Source of the DNA: Arcuatula senhousia
Taxonomy: Eukaryota; Mollusca; Bivalvia; Mytilida; Mytilidae
Length of the DNA: 64,000 bases
NCBI GenBank assembly: GCA_963971305.1
Contig: OZ020305.1
Span: 47,515,750 to 47,579,749 of the forward strand
Direction: 5' to 3'
A model generated the notes under the pieces. That model was not told the origin of the DNA and ran no database searches. It saw only the letters and a list, made by a program, of their open reading frames with translations. Below, in pieces: positions 48,600 to 58,695 of this stretch. Made by a program: the position numbers and the translations under genes. The number at the start of each line of letters is the position of its first letter. The stretch's first letter is position 1.

Positions 48600-49963
48600 T
48601 TCTTCTTCTTTTTTCTTTTTTTTTCTTTCCGTAGAACGGTGTCCGCGCGTTTTCTCAGAGATGCATTGCCCAATCAATATGAAACTTTGGGAACATATAA
48701 AGGGTGACCTGAAGTTTTGCAAACTGCTTTTAGAATTTTCATAATGGCCGCCGTTTCCTTGGAAACAGGAAAAGGCCATTATATAGAACATTGCGATATC
48801 TCGGTAACATAGGCAAGTAGGTGGCTGAGATTTTGTACGTGAATAGAACAAATGAAGCTCTTCAATATTTATAAAGAAAATTTTGACGCGAAATTTACGG
48901 TTTTCTCGTTATTTACGAAAATGTGATTTTTCGGTCCCAAAAATCCAAAAAAATTTAAAAGTGCTCCGATAAACATTGAAATTGGTATAATGATGGATAA
49001 TGATGTTGTGAGAAATATTCTACAACTAAAATTCAAATTTGACAATGGCGGCCATTTTGAATCCAAGATGGCCGCCAAAATTTCAAAGTGCTCCGATTTA
49101 CATGAAAATTGGTATATTGATGAATAATGATGTTGCGAGAAATATTCTATAACTAAAATTAAAATTTGACAATGGCGGCCATTTTGAATCCAAGATGGCC
49201 GCCAAAATTTTAAAGTGGTCTGATTATGATGTAAATTGGTATGCTGATAGATTATGATGTTGCGAGAAATATTCTATAACTAAAATTAAAATTTGACAAT
49301 GGCGTCCATTTTGAATCCAAGATGGCCGCCAAAATTTCAAAGTGGTCTGATTATGATGTAAATTGGTATGCTGATAGATTATGATGTTGTGAGTAATATT
49401 CTATAACTAAAATTAAAATTCGACGATGGCGGCCATTTTGAATCCAAGATGGCCGCCAAAATTTCAAACTGGTCTGCATATGATGGAAATTGGTATACTG
49501 ATAGATTATGATATTGCGAGTAATATTCTATAACTAAAATTAAAATTCGACGATTACGGCCATTTTGAATCCAAGATGGCCGCCAAAATTTCAAACTGGT
49601 CTGCATATTATGAAAATTGGTACACTGATAGATTATGATGTTACAAGAAATGTTCTATAACTAAAATTTAAATTCGACGATGGCAGCCATTTTGAATCCA
49701 AGATGGCCACCAAAATTTCAAAGTGGTGTGATTATAATGAAAGTTGATATACTGATAGATTATGATGTTGCAAGTAATATTCTTTAACTTAAATTTAATT
49801 TCTACGATGGTGGTTATTTTGAATTCAAGATGGCCGCCAAAATTTCAAAGTGCTCAGATTTAAATGAAAATTGATGTTTAGGTTTTTTTGACATGCTGAA
49901 GAGAATTATGGGAGTTTGTTTGGGAGACATTCTGTGTTGGCATCCCAACACAATCATACCTAG
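48600..49963 (+). mobile_element. Family E-like body with seven core repeats and a hybrid 3' end
   Basis: The start (TTTCTTTCCGTAGAACGG) is unlike family D. Seven ~120 bp repeats each pair ATGGCGGCCATTTTGAATCC with AAGATGGCCGCC, from about 49,045 to 49,835. The subterminal repeat GTTTGGGAGACATT is family E, but the hairpin TGTGTTGG/CCAACACA is the family D sequence. CTAG lies at 49,960-49,963. No head precedes it in the nested order. Confidence 0.72.
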
Positions 49964-49968
49964 TTATT

Positions 49969-50135
49969 ATGTCCCCGAACACGAAGTGTCGGGGACATAT
50001 TGTTTTTGCTCGGTTTCTTATTATTATTAAGTCCCCGACCACGAAGTGTCGGAGGACTTATTGTTTTTGCCCAGTTTCTTATTATTATGTCCCCGAACAC
50101 GAAGTGTCGGGGACATATTGTTTTTGCTCGGTTTC

Positions 50136-50192
<57 letters not shown>
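49969..50192 (+). repeat. Three tandem heads, families F, F' and F
   Basis: Heads at 49,969-49,998 (ATGTCCCC), 50,029-50,059 (AAGTCCCC) and 50,087-50,116 (ATGTCCCC), each with tail ATTGTTTTTGC and ATT repeats. The last linker is a long (ATT)n. The order of first bases, AT-AA-AT, reappears in the three bodies that follow. Confidence 0.82.
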
Positions 50193-50194
<2 letters not shown>

Positions 50195-51224
50195 TTTCTC
50201 GGTATTCTGGATCGTGAACTTGTCCACCTCATTTTTTCGACATCTTTTAAGATAGGAAGCTGAAAATTCATAAATCAAGAGTATGGAATGGGAGATTGTG
50301 CTTTTTGTATTTTTCGCCGAAATCGAACGACCCCATATAGGTAAAAAAAGGGCCTCAAAATGGCTCCTCGAAACCGAAGTTGAATTTTTCCTGGCATTTC
50401 TGATCCGGCAGGGGTAGGAAAAATTCCCTTATAGGTTAAGTGCGGATATACAATACCTTTTATTTAAAAAAAAACTTTCGAAAATCGGACTTACCGTTTT
50501 CAAAATTTTGCAAAAAATCGAAAATTATTTTTTTTGTAAGATTGAGTTATCTTTCTTTGTACCATATATTTTGTGATATTAATGAAAAAAAATCTCAACT
50601 TTGTTATTTCTTAATGAAAATTGGTTTACAAGGTAATAGTGGTATGCCGAGTTCAATTTTGGAATCGAAATTTTTTTTGGGGCGGCCATTTTAAAAATGG
50701 CCGCCATTTCCCGCCAAAATTAAAGTTATTCTGATTTTGATGAAAATTGGTTTACAAGGTAATAGTGGTATGCCGAGTTCAATTTTGGAATCGAAATTTT
50801 TTTTTGGGCCGCCATTTTCAAAATGGCCGCCATTTCCCGCCAAAATTAAAATTACTCCGATTTTAATGAAAATTGGTATATAAGGTAATAGTGGTATGGC
50901 AAGTTGATTTTTGACATCAAAATTTTTTTATCGTCGGCCATTTTCAAAATGGCCGCCGTTTCCCGCCAAAATTAAATTTACTCAGATTTTAACGAAAGTT
51001 GGTATATAAGGTAATATATGTATGGTGAGTTGATTTTTGACATCGAGATATTTTTATTGTCAGCCATTTTAAAAATGGCCGCCGTTTCCCGCCAAAATTA
51101 AACTTACTCCTATTTTGATGAAAATTGGATAAATTAAGTTATCTCAAATGCCAAGAGACATTGACAAAGAGGGGTACGTGAGGGGACATTTTTGTGACTC
51201 GCTTGCGATCACAATTAGAACTAG
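50193..51224 (+). mobile_element. Family F body, four core repeats
   Basis: It starts TTTTTCTCGGTATTCTGG. Four ~120 bp repeats pair GGCCATTTT with AAAATGGCCGCC. The 3' end has GGGGACATT, a bulged hairpin TGTGA-C-TCGC / GCGA-TCACA and CTAG at 51,221-51,224. Confidence 0.76.
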
Positions 51225-51883
51225 TTATTATTATTATTATTCTTATTTCAATTTCCTATTTATAGATCTAAAGTTTGTCCGACATATCTCGTAAAAACGC
51301 TTTGGCGAATCAAGATGAAACCTTTTTAGATGGTTAGGGGGTCACTCATAGATGGGCCATCGACTTTTAAATTTTTCAAGATGGCCGCCATTTCAAAATG
51401 GCCGCCTGCGGAAAAAAGGGGCGGAAAATTTTTTTTCGTCTGATCGTCTTGAAAATGGGTTATCTGGGTAAAGTGGGTATGCTGATTATCATGGTGCAAC
51501 CGGATTTTTTCTACGACCTGCCAATTTTTGGCAATTAGCCGTCGAAATCGCCAAAAACTCGACTTTGTCAAATATCCATGAAAATTGTTATACTAGATAA
51601 AATGATTATGCTGATCACCATTGGGCAAGCACGGTTCTTCAATAAGTAACCAATTTTTGGCAATCCGCCAAAAAAATTGGCAATCTGCCAAAAGTCGCCA
51701 AAAATTTAAATTTGTCCAAATTACATAAAAATTTGTATACAATGTAAATTTGATATGCTGATCATCATGAGGCAAGTAAAATGTTTCTATGATTAGCCAT
51801 GTTTTGGTATTTTGCAATCCGCCAAAATTTGGGGACGGGAGGGGACTTTTATGTGACTTGCTTGCAATCACAATTATAGCTAG
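51225..51883 (+). mobile_element. Family F' body
   Basis: Starts with ATT repeats and TTTCAATTTCCTATTTATAG; the core has TTGGCAATCCGCCAAAA repeats. The subterminal repeat reads GGGGACTT, complementary to the F' head at 50,029. The hairpin is TGTGA-C-TTGC / GCAA-TCACA, and CTAG lies at 51,880-51,883. Confidence 0.76.
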
Positions 51884-53145
51884 TTATTATTATTCTTTTT
51901 CTTAGTATTCTTTAGTGTGAACTTGTCCGATGTTTTTAAAGAACACCGTTTGAGGTAGAAGGCTGTAACTTCATATATCAGGAGTATGGAGTGTGAAATT
52001 ATGCATCTGATTTTTTTTAATGAAATGGACGACCCCTTATAGGGTAAAAAGGGGCCTGAAAATGGCTCCTCGAAATCAAAGTTTTATTTTTAACGGCATT
52101 TATAAACCGGCGTGATTATTGAAAATATGTTTATATATAAAATAGGTACTTACAAGAGGTATCATTTAAAAAAAGAATTTTTAAAATCAAACTTACCGTT
52201 TTCAAAATTTTGCAAAAAAACGAAAAAAAGTTTTTAAAAGGGAGATAATCCAAATTGAATTTCGGGAAATTTTTTAAACTTCATTATTTTTAAATGAAAA
52301 TTTGTATTTAAGGTAATTGGAGTATGCCGAGTTTATTTTTGGTATCAATTTTTTTTTTATCGTCGGCCATTTTCAAAATGGCCGCCATTTCTGGTAAAAA
52401 TTAAACTTAGTCCGATTTTAATGAAGATTTGTATCTAAGGTAATTGGGGTATGCCAAGTTCATTTCTGGTATCAAAATTTTTTCATCGGCCGCCATTTTC
52501 AAAATGGCCGCCACTTCCGGTAAAATTCAACTTGCTCCGATTTTAACGAAAATTTATATCTAGAGGTTTTAAAGGATGGCGAATTGAGGCGTGAAGTCGA
52601 AAATGTCGAAAAATTCAAAATGGCCGCCACTTCCGGTAAAAATTCAACTTGCTCCGATTTTAACGAAAATTGATATTTAGAGGTTTTAAAGGATGGCGAA
52701 TTGAGGCGTAAAGTCAAAAATGTCGAAAAATTCAAAATGGCCGCCCCTTTCGGTAAAAATTCAACTTGTTTTGATTTTAACGAAAATTGATACTTAGATG
52801 TTTTAATGATTGGCGAATTGAGGTGTGAAGTCGAAAATGTCGAAAAATTCAAAATGGCCGCCACTTCCGGTAAAAATTCAACTTGCTCAGATTTTAACGA
52901 AAATTGATATCTAGGGGTTTTAAAGGATGGCGAATTGAGGCGTGAAGTCGAAAATGTCGAAAAATTCAAAATGGCCGCCACTTCCGGGAAAAATTGAACT
53001 TGGTCTGATATTAACGAAAATTGATTTCTAAGCATTATAAATTGGATGGCGAAAAGAAAAATATTCTTGAATAAGCCGGATATTAACAAAAAGGGGTACG
53101 TGAGGGGACATTTGTGACTCGCTTTGCGATCACAATTATACCTAG
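51884..53145 (+). mobile_element. Family F body, six core repeats of the family A type
   Basis: It begins like the 50,193 body (GTGTGAACTTGTCCGATG, then GACCCCTTATAGGG). Six core repeats with CAAAATGGCCGCC run from about 52,374 to 52,970 and resemble family A cores (GGATGGCGAATTGAGGCG). The end is family F: GGGGACATTTGTGAC, hairpin TCGC/GCGA and CTAG at 53,142-53,145. It shows core exchange between terminus families. Confidence 0.75.
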
Positions 53146-53156
53146 TTATTATTATT

Positions 53157-53255
53157 AAGTCGCCCAAAACATATTAAGTCGCCCAAAACATAGTTTTGGG
53201 GACTTATTGTTTTTGCACCGTTTCTTATTATTATTATTATTATTATTATTATTCT
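53157..53255 (+). repeat. Two heads, family D, the first truncated
   Basis: A 16-base half-head at 53,157-53,172 is followed by a complete head at 53,176-53,205 (start AAGTCGCCCAAAAC, end TTTTGGGGACTT) and a long ATT tract. Two family D bodies follow. Confidence 0.72.
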
Positions 53256-53696
53256 TCTGATTCTTTATCGTAAAGTTGTCCTCCCTAATACAAGAAAATG
53301 GTCCAAGGAAATTGAATAACACTTGTGAGATTGGATAGTGGGTCACTCAAAGTTGTGTAATGCACTTTTTAAATTTTCAAGATGGCCGCCGTTTCAAAAT
53401 GGCGGCCATCGGAAAAAGTGGGCGGAAATTTTTTTTTCATCGGATCGTCTTGAAAATTGGTCATTTGGGTAAAGCGGGTATGCTGAACTCAAATCTGCGA
53501 CCGGATTTGGAATCCGACTAACGTTTTCAAAATGGCGGCCATTTTACTACACCCGCCCCCCTAAAAACGTCAACTTTGTCCGATTTCAACGAAATTTGAT
53601 TTCTAGACTTATTTTGATGCACTGATTTGAATGGAACTCTATCCAAGGCGATTTTGGGCGACTTGTGTGTTGGCATCCCAACACAATTATACCTAG
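53256..53696 (+). mobile_element. Family D body
   Basis: Standard D body: start TTCTTCTGATTCTTTATCG, mid part CCGGATTTGGAATCCGAC (a palindrome), 3' end GGGCGACTTG, hairpin TGTGTTGG/CCAACACA, CTAG at 53,693-53,696. Confidence 0.76.
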
Positions 53697-54148
53697 TTAT
53701 TATTCTTCTGATTCTTTATCGTAAAGCTGTCCTCCCTAATACAAGAAAACGGTTCAAGGAAATTGAATAACACTTGTTGGATTGGATAGTGGGTCACTCA
53801 TAGGCGTGTAATCATGTTTTGAAATTTTCAAGATGGCCGCCGTTTCAAAATGGCGGCCGTCGGAAAAAGTGGGCGGAAATTTTTTTTTCATCGGATCGTC
53901 TTGAAAATTTGTCATCTGGGTAAAGCGGGTATGCTGAATTCAAATCTGCGACCAGATTTGAAATCCGACTTCTGGTTTCAAAATGGTGGCCATTTTACTA
54001 CACCCGCCCCCTTTAAAATGTGAACTTTGTCCGATTTCAATGAAATTTGATTTCTATACATATTTTATTGTACTAAATGGGAATAAAAGGTATCCAATGC
54101 GATTTTGGGCGACTTGTGTGTTGGCATCCCAACACAAATTATAGCTAG
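53697..54148 (+). mobile_element. Family D body
   Basis: Same plan; the 3' part (TTTATTGTACTAAATGGG) belongs to the subtype also seen at 47.7 and 55.7 kb. CTAG lies at 54,145-54,148. Confidence 0.76.
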
Positions 54149-54162
54149 TTATTATTATTATT

Positions 54163-54360
54163 AAGTCGCCCAAAACAAAGTTTGGGAGACTTATTGTTTT
54201 TGCACCGTTTCTTATTATTATTAAGTCGCCCAAAACGAAGTTTGGGAGACTTATTGTTTTTGCACCGTTTCTTATTATTATTATTAAGTCGCCCAAAACA
54301 AAGTTTGGGAGACTTATTGTTTTTGCACCGTTTCTTATTATTATTATTATTCTTATTATT
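54163..54360 (+). repeat. Three tandem heads, family D
   Basis: Heads at 54,163-54,192, 54,223-54,252 and 54,286-54,315, all with right arm TTTGGGAGACTT and tail ATTGTTTTTGCACCG. At least three family D bodies follow. Confidence 0.8.
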
Positions 54361-54806
54361 ATTCTTCTGATTCTTTATCGAGAATTTGTCCTCCCTAATA
54401 CAAGAAAACGGTCAAAGGAAATTGAATAACACTTGTGAGATTGGATAGTGGATCACTCAAAGTTGTGTAATGCACTTTTAAAATTTTCAAGATGGCCGCC
54501 GATTCAAAATGGCGGCCATCGGAAAAAGTGGGCGGAAATTTTTTTTTCATCGGATCGTCTTGAAAATTGGTCATCTGGGTAAAGCGGGTATGCTGAGCTC
54601 AAATCTGCGACCGGATTTGGAATCCGACTTACAATTTCAAAATGGCGGCCATTTTACTACACCCGCCCCCCTAAAAACGTCAACTTTGTCCGATTTCAAA
54701 GAAATTTGATTTCTAGACTTATTTTGATGCACTGATTTGAATGGAACTCTATTTAAGGCGATTTTGGGCGACTTGTGTGTTGGCATCCCAACACAATTAT
54801 ACCTAG
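54361..54806 (+). mobile_element. Family D body
   Basis: Start TTCTTCTGATTCTTTATCG with GAGAATTTG in place of GTAAAGTTG. CTAG lies at 54,803-54,806 after the standard D hairpin. Confidence 0.76.
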
Positions 54807-55272
54807 TTATTATTATTCTTATTATTATTCTTCTGATTCTTTATCGAGAATTTGTCCTCCCTAATACAAGAAAACGGTTCAAGGAAATTGAATAACACTT
54901 TTTGGATTGGATAGTGGGTCACTCAAAGTTGTGTAATGCACTTTTAAAATTTTCAAGATGGCCGCCGTTTCAAAATGGCGGCCGTCGGAAAAAGTGGGCG
55001 GAAAATTTTTTTTCATCGGATCGTCTTGAAAATTGGTCATCTGGGTAAAGCGGGTATGCTGAGCTCAAATCTGCGACCGGATTTGAAATCCGACTTACAG
55101 TATCAAAATGGCGGCCATTTTACTACACCCGCCCCCCTGAAAATGTCAACTTAGTCCGATTTCAACGAAATTTGATTTCTAGACTTATTTTGACGCACTG
55201 ATTTGAATGGAACTCTATCCAAGGCGATTTTGGGCGACTTGTGTGTTGGCATCCCAACACAATTATACCTAG
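54807..55272 (+). mobile_element. Family D body
   Basis: It shares the GAGAATTTGTCC variant with the preceding body, which makes these two the closest pair. CTAG lies at 55,269-55,272. Confidence 0.76.
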
Positions 55273-55723
55273 TTATTATTCTTCTGATTCTTTATCGTAA
55301 AGTTGTCCTCCCTAATACAAGAAAGAGGTTCAAGGAAATTGAAAAACACTTGTTGGATTGGATAGTGGGTCACTAAAAGGCGTGCATCCAAGTTTTGAAA
55401 TTTTCAAGATGGCCGCCGTTTCAAAATGGCGGCCATCGGAAAAAGTGGGCGGAAATTTTTTTTTCATCGGATCGTCTTGAAAATTGGTCATCTGGGTTAA
55501 GCGGGTATGCTGAATTCAAATCTGCGACCGGATTTGAAATCCGACTTCCGGTTTCAAAATGGCGGCCGTTTTACTACACCCGCCCCCCAAAAAACGTCAA
55601 CTTTGTCCGATTTCAACGAAATTTGATTTCTAGACTTATTTTGATGTACTGATTTGAATGGAATACTATCCAAGGCGATTTTGGGCGACTTGTGTGTTGG
55701 CATCCCAACACAATCAGCACTAG
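55273..55723 (+). mobile_element. Family D body
   Basis: Closest to the body at 48,151-48,599: both have GGCGTGCATCCAAG and end CAATCAGCACTAG. CTAG lies at 55,720-55,723. Confidence 0.76.
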
Positions 55724-56175
55724 TTATTATTCTTCTGATTCTTTATCGTAAAGCTGTCCTCCCTAATACAAAAAAACAGTTCAAGGAAATTGAATAACAC
55801 TTGTTGGATTGGATAGTGGGTCACTCGTAGGCGTGTAATCATGTTTTGAAATTTTCAAGATGGACGCCGTTTCAAAATGGCGGCCATCGGAAAAAGTGGG
55901 CGGAAAATTTTTTTTCATCGGATCGTCTTGAAAATTTGTCATCTGGGTAAAGCGGGTATGCTGAATTCAAATCTGCGACCAGATTTGAAATCCGACTTCC
56001 GGTTTCAAAATGGCGGCCATTTTACTACACCCGCCCCCTTTAAAATGTGAACTTTGTCCGATTTCAATGAAATTTGATTTCTATCCATATTTTATTGTAC
56101 TAAATGGGAAGAAAAGGTATCCAAGGCGATTTTGGGCGACTTGTGTGTTGGCATCCCAACACAAATTATAGCTAG
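55724..56175 (+). mobile_element. Family D body
   Basis: Closest to the body at 53,697-54,148 (GGCGTGTAATCATG, TTATAGCTAG end). CTAG lies at 56,172-56,175. In the nested order it would pair with the head at 47,226. Confidence 0.76.
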
Positions 56176-57266
56176 TTATTTTTCTTCTTTCCGGGCGCGT
56201 TTTTTCGAACACTTGTCTGCGGCGTTTCTCAGAAACCGATAGACAGAATCGCTTGATATCATATGACTTGATAGGCCAATATTCCTAGATGATCCTCCCG
56301 AAAAAAAATTTTCAATATGTTGGAGGGAACATATATTTTGGGGGTCTCAAAAGGGGGTGGGGTTTTGCAAAATTTTACTATAGAATTCTATGGGAAAAGT
56401 GATATAACTTGATAATGTGTGATCTTAAACTTGGAAATACTGTGTTACCTCAGATATTTAAATTTTCATACCTGGCCACATTTAGTGGTGAGGTATTATG
56501 TAATACCCTCCACTTCATTGTCTTAAGGGGGGTCATGCCCCGCCCCCTCAAATGACAAAATACTAAATATTCTTAAAACCATTGAGATCCCCACCCTATA
56601 ACCATATATATTATTACTCCTTATGATAAGACGAATTATTTGGTACCAGAGGGGGTCTGAGGGGGGGGGGTCATGCCCCGCCCCCTCAAATGACAAAATA
56701 CTAAATATTCTGAAAACCATTGAGATCCCCACCCTATAACCATATATATTATTACTCCTTATGATAAGACGAATTATTTGGTACCATAGGGGGTCTGAGG
56801 GGGGGGTCATGCCCCACCCTCAAATGATAGAATACTAAATAACTTGAGTTATTAGGGGAACCCCTGCCCAAATTTTTTTCATGAGGTTCTAAAAATGCAT
56901 TTAAAGGCATTTCCAGGATTTTGCTTTTGCCTGGGACTTCTGTAAAACTTGCATTTTTAGGGAAACCCCTGTCCAATTTTTTTCCAGGAGGTTTTAAAAA
57001 TGCATTTAAAGGCATTTCCAGGATTTTTTCTTACTCGTGGGACTTCTGTAATACTTTGATATACAGGGGAACCCCTGCCAAAATTTTTCCCATGAGGTTC
57101 TAAAAATGCATTTAAAGGCATTTTCAGGATTTTGCTTACCCCGGGACTTCTGTAAAACTTGTGTTTATACATGTAGGTAAACACCCTGCGCAAATTTTTC
57201 TCATGTGATTAATGGGACTTCGTTTGGGAGACATTCGAAACTGCATCCAGTTTCAATTATACCTTG
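56176..57266 (+). mobile_element. Family E-like body with two sets of G/C-rich tandem repeats
   Basis: Starts TTATTTTTCTTCTTTCCGGG. Two ~135 bp repeats at about 56,523-56,820 contain GGGGTCATGCCCCGCCCCC. Three ~105 bp repeats at about 56,890-57,180 contain GGCATTTCCAGGATTTT. The 3' end has GTTTGGGAGACATT, hairpin GAAACTG-CATC-CAGTTTC, then ACCTTGTT, so CTAG is replaced by CTTG. No head is seen at the expected place. Confidence 0.68.
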
Positions 57267-57507
57267 TTACTTAATGAGTTGAGCATAGTTGACATTATTG
57301 TCTTCTGCGAAATGTAACTGACTGTGTAGAAGATTTTGATCTTTAAAGTTTTAAAAATATGCATGATCACTTTCTACAAGCTGTAAGTATGACTGTTGAT
57401 GTAGTTTCATTTTTGTTTTTATTTCATAGCTGAATTTCTTATTGAATTAAAACATGATGAAATATTGTTTTGTAGAAAATGTTAAAATAAAAACGCACAA
57501 TATATTT

Positions 57508-58073
57508 AGGGCACCTGCATCGAAGATGCGGACGCCCTATAGTTTTGTCTTTGTCCGTCTGTCTGTCTGTCCGTCAATGATTCTTGTGAACACAAAAACT
57601 CATAAACTATTAACAACACAGTTCTGATATTTTGTACAACTACTTAGTAGCATGTCATAATTTGAATATTAAAATTTCATGCAAAAATGTGAAATATTTT
57701 TGGAAAAAAACTTCATTTTTTATCGAAAATCACAGATTTTGAGAATTGGACTTTATGAACACTAAAAAAAACTATTAACAATACAGTTCTGAAACTTTGT
57801 ACAACTGCTAAGTAGCATGTCATGATTGGCATATTAAAATTTCGTGCAAATCTGTTTAATATTTTTGGAAAAAACTCAATTTGATGGAAAATCACACATT
57901 CTGAGAATTGGAATTTTTGAACAATAGAACTCAATGCTATTCAAAAAACAGCTCTAAAGTTTCATACATATTCCATGGAACATGCCTTAGTGGTTATAAT
58001 TAAAGTTAGTAAGATTTTGAAAACACTTAGATTTTTTGCCGCGGGGCCCTTTCTGACTTTGCCAGTATTCTAG
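57508..58073 (+). mobile_element. Single Helentron-like element, family G, in the intron before a TACC exon
   Basis: The head at 57,508-57,538 pairs AGGGC with GCCCT and GCATC with GATGC around GAA. A TGTCCGTCTGTCTGTC run follows. Two diverged ~165 bp repeats (AACAACACAGTTCTGATA and AACAATACAGTTCTGAAA) form the body. Near the end GGGGCCCT weakly complements the head start, and CTAG lies at 58,070-58,073 after TT. Flanking Ts on both sides fit a TT target. It ends 37 bp before the exon. Confidence 0.6.
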
Positions 58074-58110
58074 TCTTTTATGTTATCTTATGTATTGTTA
58101 TCTTTGACAG

Positions 58111-58217
58111 AATGAAGAGGTGCTAAAGAAATGTATTGAAGATTATCAAACCAAACTGAAGAAATCTGAAGAAAAGTTACAGATGATTAAACAGCAAGCT
58201 GAGGAAAAATTAGATTT
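58111..58217 (+). CDS. TACC: TACC-domain protein, third-last coding exon
   Basis: TACC proteins carry a C-terminal coiled coil that binds the microtubule polymerase XMAP215/ch-TOG at centrosomes, spindles and microtubule plus ends. This exon follows TTTGACAG and reads NEEVLKKCIEDYQTKLKKSE onward to EEKLDL, a conserved stretch of the TACC domain. It has 35 codons plus two bases, and the donor GTATGT starts at 58,218. The two leftover bases join the first base of the next exon to give Leu, keeping the frame. Unspliced, the frame would stop at 58,233. Upstream exons are not recognised in the window and may lie beyond the transposon island. Which animal TACC this corresponds to cannot be said; the symbol is the family name. 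Confidence 0.85.
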
Positions 58218-58695
58218 GTATGTTGTTCGCTGAGACCAAGTTGTCTCTTCTTATTGTAAAACTTAATAAGAACAATAATTAACTGAATTTTCACAACTAG
58301 CATCTAACAACACAAATAAAAAAGCAGTTACACAGTCATAGAGCAATATTAATAGAAGTATTATAAAAAGTACTGTTTCCAAGTCAATATGTTTAAAATT
58401 GTAGAGATTTAAAGTCTTGAAATGATATTGACAAAGAAAGTAGAAGGAAATGTTTCATTCCATAAATCTTAGTGCAACTTGCAATTGTTTTAAAATGCTT
58501 GTACCAAGTCAGAACCAATGCAGTTTTCATGTGTCTTGTATTAAACTGCCTGGTTTTGTCTGCTATTCCTGGACTTTTCAATATTGATCTGCTTTGTTTC
58601 TACAATTCTTTATTGTCTATGCATGGGTTTAGTTCACATTATCTAGAATTTTTAAAAAATACTCGTAAATATGATCATTTTCAAACATCTTACAG

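Noticed and set aside
48600..49963. Forcing a perfect nested parse of the whole window
   Set aside because: Bodies at 45,265, 48,600 and 56,176 have no head of the right type at the expected position, and surplus family A heads at 2,662-2,767 make the A pairing weakly tested. The claim is limited to the clusters where type order is informative.
49960..50278. Poly-Leu, poly-Tyr and poly-Asn frames
   Set aside because: Translations of the (ATT)n tract.
52499..53167. A 222-codon minus-strand frame
   Set aside because: It covers the six core repeats of the family F body antisense and crosses the element's 3' end; a repeat artefact.
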